This document shows, piece after piece, positions 19,125 through 29,707 of a stretch of 64,000 nucleotides of DNA. Source of the DNA: Xenorhabdus griffiniae (GTDB lineage: Bacteria; Pseudomonadota; Gammaproteobacteria; Enterobacterales; Enterobacteriaceae); NCBI RefSeq assembly GCF_001028135.1, contig NZ_LDNM01000053.1:29303-93302 (forward strand), written 5' to 3'. A model generated the notes under the pieces. It worked only from the letters and a program-made list of their open reading frames with translations, was not told the origin of the DNA and ran no database searches. Positions within the stretch are counted from its first letter, which is position 1, and each line of letters opens with the position of its first letter. The translations under genes and the position numbers were made by a program.

Positions 19125-21932
19125 TTATTCAACGTTCAGTGCGTCATTAACCAGTGCTTGCTGTTGCTGCTGGTGAACAGACGGATATCCCACCGCCGGG
19201 GAAGCAGATGCCGGACGACCTGCATAACGTAAAGACGCCCCAAATGGGATCGCTTCACGGAAATTATGTTGACTGCAATACCAAGCCCCTTGGTTCAGCG
19301 GCTCTTCCTGACACCAGACGAAATCATGAACATGGGCATACTGCTCAAGTTGAGCTTGCAGCTGCTGACGAGGGAATGGATACAGCTGTTCAATACGCAC
19401 AATAGCAACATCGGTCTGTTCATTCTTACGACGCTGTTCCAGCAGATCGTAATAAATTTTGCCGGAACAAAGCACAACGCGCTTGATACCTTTTGGATCC
19501 AAAGCGTCAATTTCACCAATGACTGGCTCAAATTTACCATTCGCTAATTCATCCAGAGTAGACACTGCCAGTGGATGACGCAGTAACGATTTCGGTGACA
19601 TAACGATGAGCGGACGGCGCATACCACGCAGAGCCTGACGACGCAGCATGTGATAAACCTGAGCGGGAGTCGATGGTACGCAAACCTGCATGTTTTGTTC
19701 AGCACACAGTTGCAGATAACGTTCCAGACGTGCCGATGAGTGCTCTGGTCCCTGCCCTTCATAACCATGTGGCAGCAGCATAACCAAGCCACACATACGG
19801 CCCCATTTCTGTTCACCAGAGCTGATAAATTGGTCAATCACAACCTGAGCCACGTTGGCAAAGTCACCAAATTGGGCTTCCCAAATCGTCAGGACACGAG
19901 GTTCAGTGGTTGCATAACCGTATTCAAATGCCAGTACAGCTTCTTCTGAAAGGACAGAATCCCATACATTAAATACACCCTGTCCATTGTGGACATTCGC
20001 CAAAGGGACATAAACAGAAGCATTGTTTTGGTTATGAATAACAGCATGACGGTGGAAGAAAGTACCACGTCCCGCATCTTCACCAGAGATACGGACCGGA
20101 ATACCTTCATCAACCAGAGTCGCGTAAGCCAGTGTTTCCGCAGCCCCCCAGTCAAACAACTTATTGCCATTCGCCATTTCTGCACGGTCGCCATAGATTT
20201 TCGCAACACGTGAGTGCATTACCACTTCGGCAGGAACAGTACTGATGCTTTTGCCAAGATCTTGCAGACGTTTCATATCCATCTTATGTGGATACTCTTC
20301 ATCCCATTCGTGGTTCAGGTAGGGTTCCCATGTGAATGAGTGCAGCCCCATTGGACGCCATTCATCGACAACACATTCACCATGATCCAGTGCATCACGA
20401 TACAGATTCACCATCTCAGTCACGTCATTGGCTTCCAGCAAACCTTCCGCGACCAGCTTATCTGCATAGATTTTACGTGCCGTTGGTTGTTTTTTGATTT
20501 GCTGGTACATCAGTGGCTGAGTTGCACTTGGCTCATCAGCTTCGTTATGACCGTGGCGACGGTAACAGACCAGATCGATCATAACATCACTTTTGAAGGT
20601 ATTACGGAAGTCAAGCGCCAGGCGTGTGACGAATGCAACAGCTTCCGGATCATCTGCATTAACGTGGAAAATCGGGGCCTGAACCATTTTCACAATATCA
20701 GTACAATATTGTGTTGAACGGGCATCTTTCGGGTTAGAAGTGGTGAAGCCAATCTGGTTGTTCACTACGATACGAACCGTACCGCCAACTTCATAACCGC
20801 GCGCCTGAGACATGTTCAACGTTTCCTGCACAATCCCCTGCCCTATGACTGCGGCATCACCGTGGATAGTCACAGGCAGAACCATATTACTGCGACCTTC
20901 ATCAAGACGATCACGGCGGGCACGTACAGAGCCGATAACAACAGGGCTGACAATCTCAAGGTGAGAGGGGTTAAAGGCCAGAGCCAAATGCACCAAACCA
21001 CCTTCAGTTTCAAAATCAGACGAAAAACCTTGATGGTATTTTACGTCGCCAGTGCCCAGGTGCTCTTTGTGTTTACCCGCAAATTCGTCGAACAGATCTA
21101 CCGGTTTTTTACCCAAGAGATTGACCAACACGTTGAGGCGACCGCGATGAGCCATTCCCAAGACCACTTCACGGGTACTTTGTTTACCTGCGTGACGGAT
21201 CAGCTCTTTTAACATAGGGATAAGTGCGTCGCCACCTTCCAGAGAGAAACGTTTCGCCCCTGGGAATTTAGCACCTAAATAGCGTTCCAAACCTTCTGCG
21301 GATGTTAATTCTTTCAGGAAACGACGCTTTTCTTCTGCACTAAACTGTGAACTTACTGCCACTGACTCCAGACGTTGCTGGATCCAACGTTTTTCTTCCG
21401 TATTGGTGATATGCATATATTCCGCACCAATTGAACCGCAATAAATGCGTTTCAGTGCGTCATACAGATCAGCCAATTTCATGGTTTCTTTACCAATGGC
21501 AAAAGAACCAACATTAAACGTTTCTTCAAAATCCGCTTTTGTTAAATTATGGAAAGCAGGATCAATATCAGGTACAGGTTCCTGTTTCCATAATCCCAAT
21601 GGATCAAGGTTTGCATGTTGGTGTCCGCGGAAGCGGAATGCATTGATGAGCTGCAAAACTTTGACTTGTTTTGCATCCATTGCTGGATCGCTGACTGAAG
21701 TGTGATAACGTGTGGCATCTTTTGCCAGACGACGGAAATAATCGCGTGTCTGTGAGTGAAGTTGCTCGCCGCTAAGTCCTGCTTCCGGTAATTGTTGGAA
21801 AATTTCTCTCCAACTTTCATCAACAGAATGAGGATCGGTTATATAGTCTTCATAGATTTGCTCTATATAAGACTGGTTTGCACCAGCCAGAAAGCTTGAG
21901 TCCAGCCAGTCCTTCATTGCGCCGTTCTGCAT
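19125..21932 (-). CDS. sucA: 2-oxoglutarate dehydrogenase E1 component
   Basis: 935 residues (E. coli 933). The thiamine-diphosphate-dependent decarboxylase starts the oxidative step from 2-oxoglutarate to succinyl-CoA. The N-terminal helical segment MKDWLDSSFLAGANQSYIEQ, the GMAHRGRLNVL motif and the thiamine-binding GDAAVIGQG region are intact. AAGGGATC gives the ribosome site. Preceded by a 335-bp gap rich in inverted repeats. Confidence 0.98.
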   Translation of the reverse strand: MQNGAMKDWLDSSFLAGANQSYIEQIYEDYITDPHSVDESWREIFQQLPEAGLSGEQLHSQTRDYFRRLAKDATRYHTSVSDPAMDAKQVKVLQLINAFRFRGHQHANLDPLGLWKQEPVPDIDPAFHNLTKADFEETFNVGSFAIGKETMKLADLYDALKRIYCGSIGAEYMHITNTEEKRWIQQRLESVAVSSQFSAEEKRRFLKELTSAEGLERYLGAKFPGAKRFSLEGGDALIPMLKELIRHAGKQSTREVVLGMAHRGRLNVLVNLLGKKPVDLFDEFAGKHKEHLGTGDVKYHQGFSSDFETEGGLVHLALAFNPSHLEIVSPVVIGSVRARRDRLDEGRSNMVLPVTIHGDAAVIGQGIVQETLNMSQARGYEVGGTVRIVVNNQIGFTTSNPKDARSTQYCTDIVKMVQAPIFHVNADDPEAVAFVTRLALDFRNTFKSDVMIDLVCYRRHGHNEADEPSATQPLMYQQIKKQPTARKIYADKLVAEGLLEANDVTEMVNLYRDALDHGECVVDEWRPMGLHSFTWEPYLNHEWDEEYPHKMDMKRLQDLGKSISTVPAEVVMHSRVAKIYGDRAEMANGNKLFDWGAAETLAYATLVDEGIPVRISGEDAGRGTFFHRHAVIHNQNNASVYVPLANVHNGQGVFNVWDSVLSEEAVLAFEYGYATTEPRVLTIWEAQFGDFANVAQVVIDQFISSGEQKWGRMCGLVMLLPHGYEGQGPEHSSARLERYLQLCAEQNMQVCVPSTPAQVYHMLRRQALRGMRRPLIVMSPKSLLRHPLAVSTLDELANGKFEPVIGEIDALDPKGIKRVVLCSGKIYYDLLEQRRKNEQTDVAIVRIEQLYPFPRQQLQAQLEQYAHVHDFVWCQEEPLNQGAWYCSQHNFREAIPFGASLRYAGRPASASPAVGYPSVHQQQQQALVNDALNVE

Positions 21933-22267
21933 TGTGATCCCTTAAGCTTTAAAAGCTTTAGTTTTCGCCGTGGTTAACAAATACCGCTTAATTAGCGGTG
22001 TTGATAAAAGGTTCATTTGGACGTGCTTAATGCATGTTCTTCTATGGGTTTTCCTACCCTTCAAGGAACCTTTAAAAACCGAATATCAGTTTTTAAAGAT
22101 CCCTTTATTTAGAAACATACTTCGTCTTTAGCAGCAGGCAATTTATCATTTTTCATTCTTTAATGCCCTCCACTGATTTGATATTTATTTCAAAATTGTG
22201 GAGGGCAACATTATATGCACTATTTACACACTATTTATGTGTTATTTATACACAAATTTTTATTTTG
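21933..22267 (-). other. sdhB-sucA intergenic region with several inverted repeats
   Basis: This 335-bp stretch has no gene. It holds a 10-bp perfect inverted repeat TGCCCTCCAC / GTGGAGGGCA (22164-22173 and 22198-22207). A second perfect 10-bp one, CTTTAAAAAC / GTTTTTAAAG, lies at 22070-22079 and 22089-22098, and a 15-nt palindrome at 21944-21958 lies next to the sucA ribosome site. In E. coli this gap carries the secondary sucA promoter. Here the hairpins could partly terminate or process the sdh transcript. Confidence 0.6.
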
Positions 22268-22984
22268 CTATGCGCTATGTTTCAGCAACATAGATTTAAT
22301 ATGACCAATCGCTTTTGTCGGATTCAATCCCTTAGGACATACGTTGACGCAATTCATAATGCCGTGGCAACGGAAAACACTGAATGCATCATTCAGGTTA
22401 TCCAATCGTGAACTTGTTTCAGTATCACGGCTATCAATCAGGAAACGGTATGCCGCTAAAAGACCGGCTGGGCCGATAAATTTATCTGGATTCCACCAGA
22501 ATGATGGGCAAGACGTTGAGCAACAGGCACATAAGATACATTCATACAAACCATCCAGCTTTTCACGCTGTACTGGTGATTGCAGGTGCTCACGCGCGGG
22601 TGGATTTTTGCCATCATTAATCAGATAAGGGCGGATTTTCTCATACTGCGCGTAGAACTGCCCCATATCAACAACCAAATCACGAACTACAGGCAAACCA
22701 GGCAATGGGCGAATAACAATTTTTTTATTGCCACGACGCAATGCTGAAATGGATGTAATACATGCCAAGCCGTTTTTACCGTTCATATTCACGCCATCAG
22801 AGCCACAAACCCCTTCACGGCAAGAACGGCGGAATGACAAGGTTGGATCTTGCTCTTTTAGCTGGATGAGCGCATCCAGCAGCATCATATCGCGCCCTTC
22901 CTCTGCTTCCAATGTGTAGTCCTGCATACGAGGCACATCATCGACATCTGGATTATAACGATAAATGGAAAATTCAAGTTTCAT
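22268..22984 (-). CDS. sdhB: Succinate dehydrogenase iron-sulfur subunit
   Basis: 238 residues, the E. coli length. The N-terminal [2Fe-2S] cluster is bound by Cys in SCREGVCGSDGVNMNGKNGLAC, and the [4Fe-4S] and [3Fe-4S] clusters by CILCACCSTSCPSFWW and NCVNVCPKGLNP. It passes electrons from SdhA flavin to ubiquinone at SdhCD. The GGAG ribosome site lies 8 bp before the ATG. Confidence 0.98.
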   Translation of the reverse strand: MKLEFSIYRYNPDVDDVPRMQDYTLEAEEGRDMMLLDALIQLKEQDPTLSFRRSCREGVCGSDGVNMNGKNGLACITSISALRRGNKKIVIRPLPGLPVVRDLVVDMGQFYAQYEKIRPYLINDGKNPPAREHLQSPVQREKLDGLYECILCACCSTSCPSFWWNPDKFIGPAGLLAAYRFLIDSRDTETSSRLDNLNDAFSVFRCHGIMNCVNVCPKGLNPTKAIGHIKSMLLKHSA

Positions 22985-23021
22985 AATCTATTTCTCCGCA
23001 ACTGGAACATCAGCAATGCAA

Positions 23022-24788
23022 TTAGTAAGAACGCACTTTCGGCGGGAATGCTTCACGCAGCGTTGGCTGCATATTCACTTCACGACGAGTCATGCTCTCA
23101 GTTTGCGGTAAGTACAGGCTATGGCACAGCCAGTTAGCATCATCACGCTCTGGATAGTCAAAGCGGCTATGGGCACCACGACTTTCTGTACGGAAGTTCG
23201 CAGCAACCGCAGTTGAATAAGCTGTTTCCATCAGGTTATCCAATTCCAAACATTCAATACGTTGGGTATTGAATTCTGATGAAGTATCATCCAGACGCGC
23301 ATTTTTCAGACGTTCGCGGATCACTTTCAGCTCTTCCAGACCTCTTGCCATCGCATCACCTTCACGGAATACCGAGAAATTATGCTGCATACAAGCTTGC
23401 AATGCTTTGCGGATTTCTACTGGATCTTCACCTGAGCGGGTATTATTCCAACGGTTCAGACGTTGAAGAGCTGCATCGACATCAGATTCGCTGGCATCAC
23501 GGCTCGTACTCTGCTCCATCAGGCATTCTTTCAAATGTAAGCCTGCGGAACGACCAAATACCACCAGGTCAAGCAGTGAGTTCCCCCCCAGGCGGTTCGC
23601 GCCGTGAACAGATACGCAAGCAATTTCACCCACAGCAAACAGGCCAGGGATTACCACATCTTCGCCTTTTTCATTGACTGTCAGCGCCTGACCCGTAATC
23701 TTAGTGGGAATCCCCCCCATCATATAGTGACAGGTTGGGATAACAGGGATCGGCTCTTTTACTGGATCGACATGGGCGAAAGTACGGGATAATTCAAGGA
23801 TACCTGGCAGGCGGGATTCCAACACGTCTTTACCCAGATGATCCAGTTTCAGTTTGACATGCGGACCCCATGGGCCTTCACAGCCGCGGCCTTCACGGAT
23901 TTCGATCATCATAGAACGTGCGACTACATCACGACCAGCAAGGTCTTTAGCATTTGGCGCATAACGCTCCATAAAGCGTTCACCATCTTTATTTAGCAGG
24001 TAACCACCTTCACCACGACAACCTTCTGTAACCAGAACCCCCGCGCCAGCAATACCCGTTGGGTGGAATTGCCACATTTCCATATCCTGAACAGGCACAC
24101 CTGCACGCAACGCCATCCCCACACCATCACCGGTGTTGATATGCGCATTAGTTGTGGATTGGAAAATACGACCGGCCCCCCCCGTTGCCAGAATAGTCGC
24201 CTTCGCTTTGAAATAGACCACTTCACCCGTTTCGATACAAATCGCGGTACAACCGACAACGGCACCATCCTGATTTTTAACCAAATCTAGCGAGTACCAT
24301 TCAGAGAAAATAGTCGTGTGGTTTTTTAAATTCTGCTGATACAGAGTATGCAATAAGGCGTGACCGGTTCGGTCGGCAGCAGCGGCAGTACGAGCGGCCT
24401 GCTCACCACCAAAATTTCTGGATTGCCCACCAAATGGGCGTTGGTAAATACGGCCATCATCCAGACGGGAAAATGGCAACCCCATGTGCTCCAGTTCCAA
24501 AATAGCTTCTGGGCCAGTCTTACACATATACTCAATGGCATCCTGGTCACCAATATAATCGGAGCCTTTCACCGTATCATACATGTGCCATTCCCAGTTA
24601 TCGTCATGGGTATTGCCCAAAGCAACTGTGATCCCACCCTGTGCTGAAACTGTGTGGGAACGGGTTGGGAATACCTTGGAAATCAACGCACAAGATAAAC
24701 CCATTTGTGAAATTTGCAGTGCCGCACGCATACCTGCGCCACCAGCACCAATCACGACAGCGTCAAACTCTCTTACCGGTAGTTTCAT
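23022..24788 (-). CDS. sdhA: Succinate dehydrogenase flavoprotein subunit
   Basis: 588 residues, the E. coli length. An N-terminal FAD-binding motif ([14 protein letters not shown]) is followed by covalent FAD attachment at His45 in [12 protein letters not shown]. The substrate-site region [19 protein letters not shown] is also present. It oxidises succinate to fumarate on the inner face of the membrane. Its ATG directly abuts the sdhD stop. Confidence 0.98.
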   Translation of the reverse strand: MKLPVREFDAVVIGAGGAGMRAALQISQMGLSCALISKVFPTRSHTVSAQGGITVALGNTHDDNWEWHMYDTVKGSDYIGDQDAIEYMCKTGPEAILELEHMGLPFSRLDDGRIYQRPFGGQSRNFGGEQAARTAAAADRTGHALLHTLYQQNLKNHTTIFSEWYSLDLVKNQDGAVVGCTAICIETGEVVYFKAKATILATGGAGRIFQSTTNAHINTGDGVGMALRAGVPVQDMEMWQFHPTGIAGAGVLVTEGCRGEGGYLLNKDGERFMERYAPNAKDLAGRDVVARSMMIEIREGRGCEGPWGPHVKLKLDHLGKDVLESRLPGILELSRTFAHVDPVKEPIPVIPTCHYMMGGIPTKITGQALTVNEKGEDVVIPGLFAVGEIACVSVHGANRLGGNSLLDLVVFGRSAGLHLKECLMEQSTSRDASESDVDAALQRLNRWNNTRSGEDPVEIRKALQACMQHNFSVFREGDAMARGLEELKVIRERLKNARLDDTSSEFNTQRIECLELDNLMETAYSTAVAANFRTESRGAHSRFDYPERDDANWLCHSLYLPQTESMTRREVNMQPTLREAFPPKVRSY

Positions 24789-25136
24789 TTATGCACCCCA
24801 CACCACAATTGTTCCGTAAATCAAATAAGTTAACAGCGCTACGATAATCACCAGTTGCAAAACCAGACGCAGTGCGAGCGGTTTGACATAATCTGTCAGT
24901 ACCTGCCACATTCCAATCCACGCATGAACCAGAATGGAAAGCAGAGTCAACACGGTGAATACTTTAGTGAGGGATGAAGAAAAGAAACCTCGCCAGACTT
25001 CATAGGTAATATCCGATGTTGTTGCGACAAAACCGACGAGATAGAGGACATACAAAACAATAATAATTGCGGATGCGCGCAATAGCAGCCAATCCTGAAT
25101 ACCTGTACGACCCAAAGCGGATGCGTTGCTTACCAT
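24789..25136 (-). CDS. sdhD: Succinate dehydrogenase membrane anchor subunit SdhD
   Basis: 115 residues with three membrane helices. Matches SdhD, including the helix-2 region [22 protein letters not shown], whose His is a haem b ligand and whose Tyr contributes to the quinone site. Overlaps sdhC by 7 bases. Confidence 0.97.
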   Translation of the reverse strand: MVSNASALGRTGIQDWLLLRASAIIIVLYVLYLVGFVATTSDITYEVWRGFFSSSLTKVFTVLTLLSILVHAWIGMWQVLTDYVKPLALRLVLQLVIIVALLTYLIYGTIVVWGA

Positions 25137-25519
25137 AATAACACCCCAGCCAGAATAGACAGAATAACCGCGATTGCTATTGCTACTTTGGCAGATGCAC
25201 TACCGGTAGCGAGATTTTCTTCCAGGAAACCAAAATCCATCAACACATGGCGAATACCTCCACTGATGTGGTAAGCCAGCGCCGTCAATATCCCCCACAG
25301 GATAAATTTGGCGAAGAAGCCAGTCATGATTTCAGATGCTTGCAGGAAGCCTTCTTGCGACGACAGAGACATCCCCAATAACCACAGTAGAATGCCAACT
25401 GCGATAAAGGTAATGACGCCTGAGATACGGTGCAAGATCGACGCTATCGCGGAGACGGGTTGGTTAATCGTCCGCAGATCAAGGTTGACAGGTCTTTGTT
25501 TTTTCACAATTTTGCCCAC
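25130..25519 (-). CDS. sdhC: Succinate dehydrogenase cytochrome b556 subunit
   Basis: 129 residues with three membrane helices and the signature [10 protein letters not shown] followed by [13 protein letters not shown]. With SdhD it binds haem b and ubiquinone. The start is uncertain: the frame has GTG at 25519 and another GTG at 25507, with no ATG or clear ribosome site, though 25519 gives the family length. The transcript probably has a long leader, as in E. coli. Confidence 0.95.
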   Translation of the reverse strand: MGKIVKKQRPVNLDLRTINQPVSAIASILHRISGVITFIAVGILLWLLGMSLSSQEGFLQASEIMTGFFAKFILWGILTALAYHISGGIRHVLMDFGFLEENLATGSASAKVAIAIAVILSILAGVLLW

Positions 25520-26140
25520 AAAGCTTTTTTTTATTTTCCATCCTCCGGTCCTGGGCGGGAATCAGACAGCGCGAAGAGGATACAAAGACACAACATAATT
25601 AACTTAAACAATCCCTACTGTTCATCAAAAGTTGTGATTTGGTTACGCTGGGTGCTCCTGCATCAGGATAATCCGGAGACCTCACGGAAGTATAAGTACT
25701 TCACATTGTTATTACAATTGCCACACAATATGATTATTAACATTTAGCTTGAACAGTGAGAAAGATCACGCTTCAAACATTTTTCATAAAACCAACAATC
25801 TTGTTTGACAAAGATTAAACATTTATCTTACATATATGTCGTTATATATTATTTGCCATCATTTTAGATGCAAAATTAATCTTAACGAAAAATAAAAGTT
25901 ATGTAGAAGTATCATATAAGCACAAAATGATAACATTTTATGTCAATAATACTTTAAACATAACTTCCAAAAACTTTTTAACAACCTGAAAACCATTGTC
26001 GTCCGTAATGAGATTTCAGCGTTAAATGTGATACCAGCCTGATGTTAAATTCTCTCCGGTAGCACAATGCCTTCGGCACAGTATAAATTGCGCCTATCTG
26101 GTTGTTAGGGGTTATAAAAATAAGCGCTAAGGAGATATAA
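25520..26140. promoter_or_regulatory. Divergent sdhC-gltA control region (621 bp, no gene)
   Basis: No credible gene lies here. The region must hold the promoters for sdhCDAB-sucABCD (minus) and gltA (plus), which are divergent as in E. coli. A CRP-like site at 25755-25770 is the only element I can define. The centre (25800-25980) is extremely AT-rich. Confidence 0.7.
25755..25770. promoter_or_regulatory. Candidate CRP site for sdhC
   Basis: AGTGA-GAAAGA-TCACG matches the CRP consensus TGTGA-N6-TCACA at 8 of 10 core positions. Its centre is about 243 bp before the sdhC start. This fits the E. coli arrangement, in which transcription begins about 219 nt upstream of sdhC with CRP near -43. That distance is from memory. 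Confidence 0.5.
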
Positions 26141-27427
26141 ATGGCTGATAAAAAGGCTACGTTGAACATAAATGGTTCAGCTGCTATCGAACTAGACGTA
26201 CTAACGCCGACCCTAGGTTCTGAAGTGATTGACGTTCGTACCCTCGGCTCAAAAGGCTTCTATACTTATGACCCAGGTTTTACTTCCACTGCCTCCTGTG
26301 AGTCGAAAATCACCTATATTGATGGCAATGAAGGCATTTTGCTACACCGTGGTTTTCCCATCGATCAGCTTGCAACGGAATCGACCTACCTGGAAGTCTG
26401 TTACATTCTGCTATATGGCGAACCCCCTACTCCCGAAGAATACGAAAAATTTAAAACTACGGTGACTCGCCATACTATGATCCATGAACAGATCACCCGT
26501 CTGTTCCATGGTTTCCGCCGTGATTCCCATCCGATGGCTGTACTTTGTGGTGTTACAGGCGCACTGGCGGCCTTCTATCATGATGCTCTGGATGTCCATA
26601 ATCCTCGCCACCGTGAAATCACGGCTTACCGCCTGCTGTCCAAAATGCCAACTGTTGCGGCAATGTGTTACAAATATTCCCTTGGACAACCTTTCGTTTA
26701 TCCACGCAACGATCTGTCTTATGCTGCTAACTTCCTGCACATGATGTTCTCAACACCGTGTGAGGAATATAAAGTTAATCCAGTATTAGAACGCGCTATG
26801 GATCGCATTTTCATTCTGCATGCAGATCATGAACAAAATGCGTCAACGTCAACGGTACGTACTGCGGGTTCTTCTGGTGCCAACCCATTTGCTTGTATCG
26901 CTGCGGGTATTGCATCCCTGTGGGGACCAGCACATGGTGGAGCAAATGAAGCCTGCTTACGGATGCTGGAAGAGATCCAAACAGTCGAGCACATTCCTGA
27001 ATTCATTGCTCGCGCCAAAGACAAAAATGACTCTTTCCGCCTGATGGGCTTTGGTCACCGTGTTTACAAAAACTACGATCCTCGCGCGACAGTGATGCGT
27101 GAAACCTGCCATGAAGTGCTGAATGAGCTTGGTCTGAATGACAGTCTGCTGGAAGTGGCAATGGAATTAGAACGCATTGCCTTGCATGACCCCTACTTCA
27201 TTGAGAAAAAACTGTATCCAAACGTTGATTTCTATTCAGGCATTATCCTGAAAGCGATGGGTATTCCGTCGACCATGTTCACCGTGATTTTTGCTATTGC
27301 CCGTACGATTGGCTGGATTGCCCACTGGAATGAAATGCACGATGAAGGTTTGAGGATCGCCCGTCCACGCCAGCTTTATACTGGTCACACGCAACGCGAT
27401 TTCAAGAGTCAGCTGAAAATTAATTGA
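26141..27427 (+). CDS. gltA: Citrate synthase (type II)
   Basis: 428 residues, close to E. coli GltA (427). Catalytic His residues lie in [11 protein letters not shown] and [14 protein letters not shown], and the catalytic Asp in the region after [11 protein letters not shown]. It condenses oxaloacetate and acetyl-CoA. The longer N-terminus with the NADH-regulated domain marks it as the hexameric Gram-negative type. AAGGAGA ribosome site. Confidence 0.98.
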   Translation: MADKKATLNINGSAAIELDVLTPTLGSEVIDVRTLGSKGFYTYDPGFTSTASCESKITYIDGNEGILLHRGFPIDQLATESTYLEVCYILLYGEPPTPEEYEKFKTTVTRHTMIHEQITRLFHGFRRDSHPMAVLCGVTGALAAFYHDALDVHNPRHREITAYRLLSKMPTVAAMCYKYSLGQPFVYPRNDLSYAANFLHMMFSTPCEEYKVNPVLERAMDRIFILHADHEQNASTSTVRTAGSSGANPFACIAAGIASLWGPAHGGANEACLRMLEEIQTVEHIPEFIARAKDKNDSFRLMGFGHRVYKNYDPRATVMRETCHEVLNELGLNDSLLEVAMELERIALHDPYFIEKKLYPNVDFYSGIILKAMGIPSTMFTVIFAIARTIGWIAHWNEMHDEGLRIARPRQLYTGHTQRDFKSQLKIN

Positions 27428-27437
27428 ATCAATAACA

Positions 27438-27476
27438 CTATTCATATCCGGTCAGATTCCGGCATATTTTGAATAG
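27438..27476 (+). other. First hairpin after gltA
   Basis: An imperfect inverted repeat CTATTCATATCCGG / CCGGCATATTTTGAATAG begins 10 bp after the gltA stop. It has no T-run of its own and may protect or process the mRNA end. Confidence 0.45.
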
Positions 27477-27486
27477 CGTATTTCTG

Positions 27487-27535
27487 CACCTCTTATGTCA
27501 GTTTTTACTCTGATATCAGGGGTGTAGTTTTGTTT
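27487..27535 (+). terminator. Probable gltA terminator
   Basis: CACCTCTTATGTCAG pairs imperfectly (3 mismatches over 15) with CTGATATCAGGGGTG around an 8-nt loop. TTTTGTTTT follows on the plus strand. Confidence 0.6.
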
Positions 27536-28308
27536 TATCTCTTTGGACCCGCCATATATTCCCTTGGCGGTCTCCCCATGATTTTGCGAAAAAATGTCAC
27601 AAATGCACTATCATTAGCAAAACCGAGTTCCTGTGCAACATAGGATAATGTTTTATTCTGTGCCAATAACTCTATCGCCTTTACCAATCGCCATTGCTGC
27701 CGCCACTGTTGATAATTCATTCCTGTCTCACGCTGAAATATTCGGGTAATGGTTTTCTCACTGGCGCCAATATAAGTAGCCAGTATGTGTAATGGTGATG
27801 GCAATTGATCAAATGACAAATGGGCTAAACGCCGATCAAAAGGTAGCGGCAATAAGGTGGGTTCCCTACGTGCCTCACGGATCTCATCAAAAAATAGTGC
27901 TAACAAATTTGCTCCTTTTCCCTGATACCAATCAGAATCTAAAGAAGATGTCGCTATACGCTCCAAAAGGGCCTGTAATAGTGGCGTGGCTTCTAATACT
28001 TCACTTTGCGTCGAAACAGAAAATGCCAAGTAACTAGAATTTAAATAAATAGAACGATAACCTACCGAGCCATGCATTTCTGCCCGATGTCGTATCCTGG
28101 GGGGTATCCATGCCACTCTGGTTGGAGGCAGAACAGACATTTGGTTTGCCAGTGTGATCTTGATACAGCCCCGCTGGGTAAACAGCAATTGCCCCATATC
28201 ATGTTGATGAAAACCAGAATCGTGTTGCCCCATCTCTGCTGCGATCCCGATCACAGGCATATCCAAGCTATCAGGATCAAAATAATCACTTTGTTGCAAC
28301 CACGCCAT
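27535..28308 (-). CDS. AraC family transcriptional regulator
   Basis: 257 residues. An N-terminal cupin-like sensing half (His-rich HDSGFHQHDMGQLLFTQRG) is followed by a C-terminal double helix-turn-helix from about residue 165 (LATYIGASEKTITRIFQRETG and YVAQELGFANDSAFVTFFRK). The order of domains and the divergent exporter gene 92 bp away suggest it senses a small molecule and controls that exporter, as E. coli NimR does for NimT. I cannot name the ligand. Good ribosome site AAGGA. Confidence 0.88.
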   Translation of the reverse strand: MAWLQQSDYFDPDSLDMPVIGIAAEMGQHDSGFHQHDMGQLLFTQRGCIKITLANQMSVLPPTRVAWIPPRIRHRAEMHGSVGYRSIYLNSSYLAFSVSTQSEVLEATPLLQALLERIATSSLDSDWYQGKGANLLALFFDEIREARREPTLLPLPFDRRLAHLSFDQLPSPLHILATYIGASEKTITRIFQRETGMNYQQWRQQWRLVKAIELLAQNKTLSYVAQELGFANDSAFVTFFRKIMGRPPREYMAGPKR

Positions 28309-28400
28309 GTTGATTCCTTCTGATTTAATGTCCGATTACATAAACAAATAGTCTTTATTATCATAAAAAGACAGTAACCATACTGCTAACCTTTCACGCC

Positions 28401-29576
28401 ATGACTTATCAGCAAAAGAAAAAAATCATGCAAACTAAACCATCACTTTGGCTCGCTATTGCCTTGATGATGTTCCCGCAGATCGTAGAAACCATCTATA
28501 GTCCCGCATTAACCAATATTGCTGCTGGGTTTTCCGTCAACTCAGAGCAAGCTGGCCAGACATTATCACTCTACTTTTTTGCTTTTGCCCTTGGTGTTGT
28601 CGTATGGGGACGTATGTGTGATGTCATTGGCAGACGCCCAACCATGATTGCTGGTCTATCACTCTATGGTCTCGCTTCCCTGCTGGCATTATTGACACAA
28701 CAATTTTGGTTATTACTCGTTGCCCGAATGCTGTCTGCTTTCGGAGCCGCCGTTGGCTCTGTCGGCACACAAACCATTATGCGTGATACTTATCGTGGGG
28801 AAGAGTTAGCGCGGGTTCTTTCCATCATGGGAATTGCCTTAGCAATCAGTCCTGCTATTGGTATGTTCAGTGGTTCAACATTGAACTATTTTGCTGGCTA
28901 TAAGGCCGTCTTTGCTGGGTTAATTATTCTGGCGGTTATCCTGATCTGTTGGTCTATTACCCGGTTACCAGAAACCCGGCCAACTGACGTAACAAAAGTG
29001 GCTTTATTCAGCACAGTCATTATGATGCTTAAAGATATTTCAATTTGGAGAAATGCGTTTTTGATCGCACTTTTTAATCTTTGTTTATTCAGCTATTACC
29101 AATTAGCGCCATTTCGTTTCCAACACTTTGGATTATCCCCGAAAATATTTGGTTATACTGGCTTGTTATTAACTTTCGGCGTTGCATTAGGCGCACTATT
29201 AAACAAATATCTATTAAAGCAACACTGGATATCAACCCAATTAGTTACCCTTGCCTCATTAATCAGTTTATTCAGTGGGATCGGGGTATACCTGCTCGAA
29301 AATAGCTGGCTCTTTATTTTTCCAATATTGGGAATAGTTATCGCTTATGGACTGGCGATCCCGAATATTTTAGCTACTGCATTAACTGACTATTCAGACA
29401 GGCTAGGTACAGCGGGTGCTTTACTTGGGCTGTTTTACTATTTGCTGCTGGGACTTGGTTTGGCATTGGCAGGCTGGGGGCAGGCATTAGGCCGCGTATT
29501 AATATGTTGTGGGATCGCAATGATGATTTTATCTCTCTTGCAAGACAAAAAGTCCCAATTGCCAAAATGGCAATAA
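28401..29576 (+). CDS. MFS transporter, Bcr/CflA-like drug efflux type
   Basis: 391 residues with about 12 membrane helices. Motif A is present after helix 2 (GRMCDVIGRRPTM), and the N-terminal region IVETIYSPALTNIAAGF resembles the Bcr/CflA group of 12-helix proton-driven exporters. Two starts are possible, ATG 28401 and ATG 28428, neither with a strong ribosome site. It is divergent from the AraC-type regulator, so it is probably its target. Substrate unknown. Confidence 0.85.
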   Translation: MTYQQKKKIMQTKPSLWLAIALMMFPQIVETIYSPALTNIAAGFSVNSEQAGQTLSLYFFAFALGVVVWGRMCDVIGRRPTMIAGLSLYGLASLLALLTQQFWLLLVARMLSAFGAAVGSVGTQTIMRDTYRGEELARVLSIMGIALAISPAIGMFSGSTLNYFAGYKAVFAGLIILAVILICWSITRLPETRPTDVTKVALFSTVIMMLKDISIWRNAFLIALFNLCLFSYYQLAPFRFQHFGLSPKIFGYTGLLLTFGVALGALLNKYLLKQHWISTQLVTLASLISLFSGIGVYLLENSWLFIFPILGIVIAYGLAIPNILATALTDYSDRLGTAGALLGLFYYLLLGLGLALAGWGQALGRVLICCGIAMMILSLLQDKKSQLPKWQ

Positions 29577-29587
29577 AATCCTGGGGC

Positions 29588-29694
29588 TATACCAATCCAA
29601 CTTCAGAATGCGCGTTATATTTCCCCGTGCTGCGGGGAAATATAAGGCCTCGCGTCGTCTTACGGATTGCAACTTGAGGTTTATCGAGTATATA
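29588..29694. repeat. 107-bp palindromic intergenic repeat, copy 1
   Basis: Starts TATACCAATCCAACTTCA and ends ATCGAGTATATA, with a central TTCCCCG...CGGGGAA hairpin. Lies between the MFS exporter and ybgI. Same family and length as the copies at 45714-45820 and 46771-46877. It has no coding capacity. Confidence 0.85.
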
Positions 29695-29707
29695 AGTTAC
29701 TAAAAAA

